Assembly: GCF_903893715.1 (NCBI RefSeq)
Contig: NZ_CAITNG010000047.1
Location: forward strand, 1-64,000
Origin: an uncultured Mucilaginibacter sp.
GTDB lineage: Bacteria; Bacteroidota; Bacteroidia; Sphingobacteriales; Sphingobacteriaceae
Direction of reading: 5' to 3'
DNA: 64,000 bases
Position 1 is the stretch's first letter; each line of letters starts with the position of its first letter. The notes below the pieces were generated by a model that ran no database searches, was not told the DNA's origin, and was given only the letters and a program-made list of their open reading frames with translations. The translations under genes and the position numbers were made by a program. Below are positions 62,586 to 64,000 of the stretch, piece after piece.

Positions 62586-63047
62586 ATGACCGAGATCAAA
62601 CAAAATACATTATCCCCGTTCAAAATACTGAGCATCAGTATCGGTGTCATTTATGTATGGTTCGGCGTACTTAAGTTCTTTTTTGGCCTTAGCCCTGCCG
62701 AGCAGGTTGCCATACAAACCATCCATCAACTCACCTTTGGCTTAATGCCCGATAGGGTGGCCATCCTAACGCTCGCAGTTTGGGAATGTGGCCTTGGCCT
62801 CATGCTGATACTTCGTCGCACCATGAAATGGGTGCTCATCCTCCTGTTTGTACACATGGCCTGCACATTTACCCCATTCATCTTCTTCCCGCATCAAACC
62901 TTTATGCGCATGCCTTACGATTTTACCTTGCTGGGCCAATACATCATGAAAAACATCATTATCATCAGCAGCGGCATCGTATTATGGCAATACTATGTAA
63001 AAGGCACTCCGACCAATTATATGCGCCCTTTCAGCGAAAGCATATAA
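62586..63047 (+). CDS. DoxX-like small membrane protein
   Basis: This 153-aa protein has four hydrophobic helices ('FKILSISIGVIYVWFGVLKFFFGL', 'RVAILTLAVWECGLGLMLI', 'TMKWVLILLFVHMACTFTPFIFF', 'YIMKNIIIISSGIVLWQYYV') with 'GVLKFFFGLSPAE' after the first and a conserved-looking Glu in the second ('VWECGLGLML'). This four-helix layout resembles DoxX-type quinone-linked membrane proteins, but the family call is tentative. Monocistronic. Confidence 0.8.
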   Translation: MTEIKQNTLSPFKILSISIGVIYVWFGVLKFFFGLSPAEQVAIQTIHQLTFGLMPDRVAILTLAVWECGLGLMLILRRTMKWVLILLFVHMACTFTPFIFFPHQTFMRMPYDFTLLGQYIMKNIIIISSGIVLWQYYVKGTPTNYMRPFSESI

Positions 63048-63101
63048 CAATCGCAATTATATTCTCGTAATCTCTTCTTCGATGCAATGTATTGGATTTT
63101 A

Positions 63102-63156
63102 ATTCTTTGTAATTTCATTTAAACGGAATTATATTCTTTGTAATGTATATATTACA
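63102..63156 (+). promoter_or_regulatory. Direct and inverted repeats before the secreted protein gene
   Basis: ATTCTTTGTAAT occurs at 63102-63113 and 63133-63144, with a diverged copy at 63061. TGTAAT (63139-63144) and ATTACA (63151-63156) form an inverted repeat. These lie 65-120 bases upstream of the ATG and may be a regulator site or promoter duplication. Confidence 0.4.
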
Positions 63157-63221
63157 ATACAATTACTCAATAAATTAAACTATCGCAATTTCATAGCGTC
63201 TTAATTACAAACACTAACAAA

Positions 63222-63836
63222 ATGAAAAAGTTATTTTTAATATCAGCAATAGCAATAAGTGGGATGATGGTTCAAACCGCTAACGCACAAATACATTTAG
63301 GTTTACATGTTAATTTAGGTGGTCCGGTTTATGTTCCGGCAGCACCTGTATATGCCGACGACGACTATTACTACCTGCCCGATGTACAGGCATACTACTC
63401 TGTAAACAGCCGTATGTATTATTATAACGATGGTTACAACTGGGTGTCGGCTGCTTACTTGCCAGGCGCTTACCGCGACTACGATTGGGCACATGCCCGC
63501 AGGTTCGAAGTACGTGGCGACAGGCCATACTTACACGATGATGTATACCGTGCCCGTTATGGTGCAGCCGAACACTTTGACTGGAACAGGCACGAAGGTT
63601 ACGACAGGGATAGGGCTTATGCCGCCCAACCCCGTAACGACCACCAGGATTATAACCGTGAACAATACCGTGGCGACAACCGTGAGCAATATCACGGCGA
63701 TGACCGTGGCCAATACCAACAACGTAACTATCAACAACAAAACTATAGCCGCCCGCAGGCACAACCACAATACAACAGGGGTAACGACGACAGGGGCAGG
63801 GAACGTGATGGTAGCCACGACAGGCACGGCATATAA
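63222..63836 (+). CDS. Secreted Tyr/Asp/Arg/Gln-rich protein (YXWGXW-like)
   Basis: The 204-aa protein has a signal peptide cleaved after 'ANA' (about residue 22), a beta-rich Tyr-rich domain ('GPVYVPAAPVYADDDYYYLPDVQAYYSVNSRMYYYNDGYNWVSAAYLPG') and a low-complexity C-terminal half in which a motif close to 'NREQYRGDNREQYHGDD' repeats and then turns into Gln/Asn-rich sequence. It resembles Bacteroidota periplasmic proteins found near stress or envelope genes; function unknown. Single gene with a strong terminator. Confidence 0.82.
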   Translation: MKKLFLISAIAISGMMVQTANAQIHLGLHVNLGGPVYVPAAPVYADDDYYYLPDVQAYYSVNSRMYYYNDGYNWVSAAYLPGAYRDYDWAHARRFEVRGDRPYLHDDVYRARYGAAEHFDWNRHEGYDRDRAYAAQPRNDHQDYNREQYRGDNREQYHGDDRGQYQQRNYQQQNYSRPQAQPQYNRGNDDRGRERDGSHDRHGI

Positions 63837-63873
63837 AGAACAGTGTTTTTGTTTGATTGTTGTTTAATGAAGG

Positions 63874-63905
63874 CCGCTCCGGAAGCAATTTCGGGGCGGT
63901 TTTTT
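63874..63905. terminator. Terminator between the secreted protein and a convergent kinase gene
   Basis: CCGCTCCG (63874-63881) pairs with CGGGGCGG (63892-63899, one G-T pair) and is followed by TTTTTT. Confidence 0.85.
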
Positions 63906-64000
63906 ATGCTTTGATCAATTCTTCGCCGCTTTCCTTCTTTGCCAACTCCTTTAACAAAACATAAAAGGTTGTGCCCTTTCCAGGTACGCTATCAAACCAT
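63904..64000 (-). CDS. Sensor histidine kinase, C-terminal end (runs off window)
   Basis: The minus-strand frame entering from the window edge reads 'WFDSVPGKGTTFYVLLKEL' and ends '...ELIKA'. 'S-x-P-G-x-G-T-x-F' is the last beta strand of the HATPase domain of sensor kinases. The remainder lies outside the window. It converges on the secreted-protein gene; the terminator T-run overlaps its stop. Confidence 0.75.
   Translation of the reverse strand, partial: WFDSVPGKGTTFYVLLKELAKKESGEELIKA

Overview
The window is chromosomal DNA of a Bacteroidota bacterium, most likely a Sphingobacteriaceae member (Mucilaginibacter/Pedobacter type). Evidence: promoters of the TTTG-N19/20-TAnnTTTG type, a 58-aa Hc1-like histone protein, a TonB receptor followed by a DUF4249 lipoprotein, a Bacteroidota-type MraY with a long insertion, a four-helix-bundle (S23 family) gene, and many intergenic dispersed repeats. 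No rRNA, tRNA or CRISPR array was recognised.

Layout. 1-1190: the N-terminal end of an IS1595-type transposase, a GNAT acetyltransferase and repeat-rich spacer. 1191-17570: a full dcw cell-wall/division cluster (mraZ, rsmH, ftsL-like, ftsI, murE, [four-helix-bundle gene], mraY, murD, ftsW, murG, murC, ftsQ, ftsA, ftsZ), with a phased GTGG operator before mraZ. It is interrupted at three junctions by octamer repeats and by an intrinsic terminator between murG and murC. 17651-22651: an alpha-oxoamine synthase-family enzyme, the histone-like protein, dapA and ligA. 22766-26378: a patch of small genes on the minus strand: CWC protein, a small membrane ORF, an XRE regulator with a membrane partner, an ArsR regulator between two SRPBCC (AHSA1-like) genes, a 93-aa orphan, and a HepT/MntA toxin-antitoxin pair. 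26532-38054: sucC, a secreted M1 peptidase, lolD with an orphan and a HAD-like protein, a TonB receptor/DUF4249 pair and an S41 lipoprotein peptidase. 38199-54915: smc, lysS, ung, small orphans, an XRE regulator, a CNT nucleoside transporter, an etfB-etfA-bifunctional nuclease operon, a TPR gene coupled to a chromate transporter, a GAF histidine kinase and dnaB. 55221-64000: rlmB, manC, recQ, a TPR gene with a long leader, a heparinase II/III protein, a DoxX-like membrane protein, a secreted Tyr/Asp/Arg/Gln-rich protein, and the C-terminal end of a histidine kinase.

The least explained signal is intergenic. A family of imperfect octamer tandem repeats (unit TGCAAATG or its complement CATTTGCA), plus several heptamer families (TTTTGAC, GACTCAA, CAATACG, TGGAAGA), sits directly against gene ends, often with the host gene's stop codon inside the array. 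Two octamer arrays in inverted orientation flank the A+T-rich four-helix-bundle gene inserted between murE and mraY. Other dispersed families include a roughly 90-bp G+C-rich element whose central hairpin differs between copies but keeps pairing.
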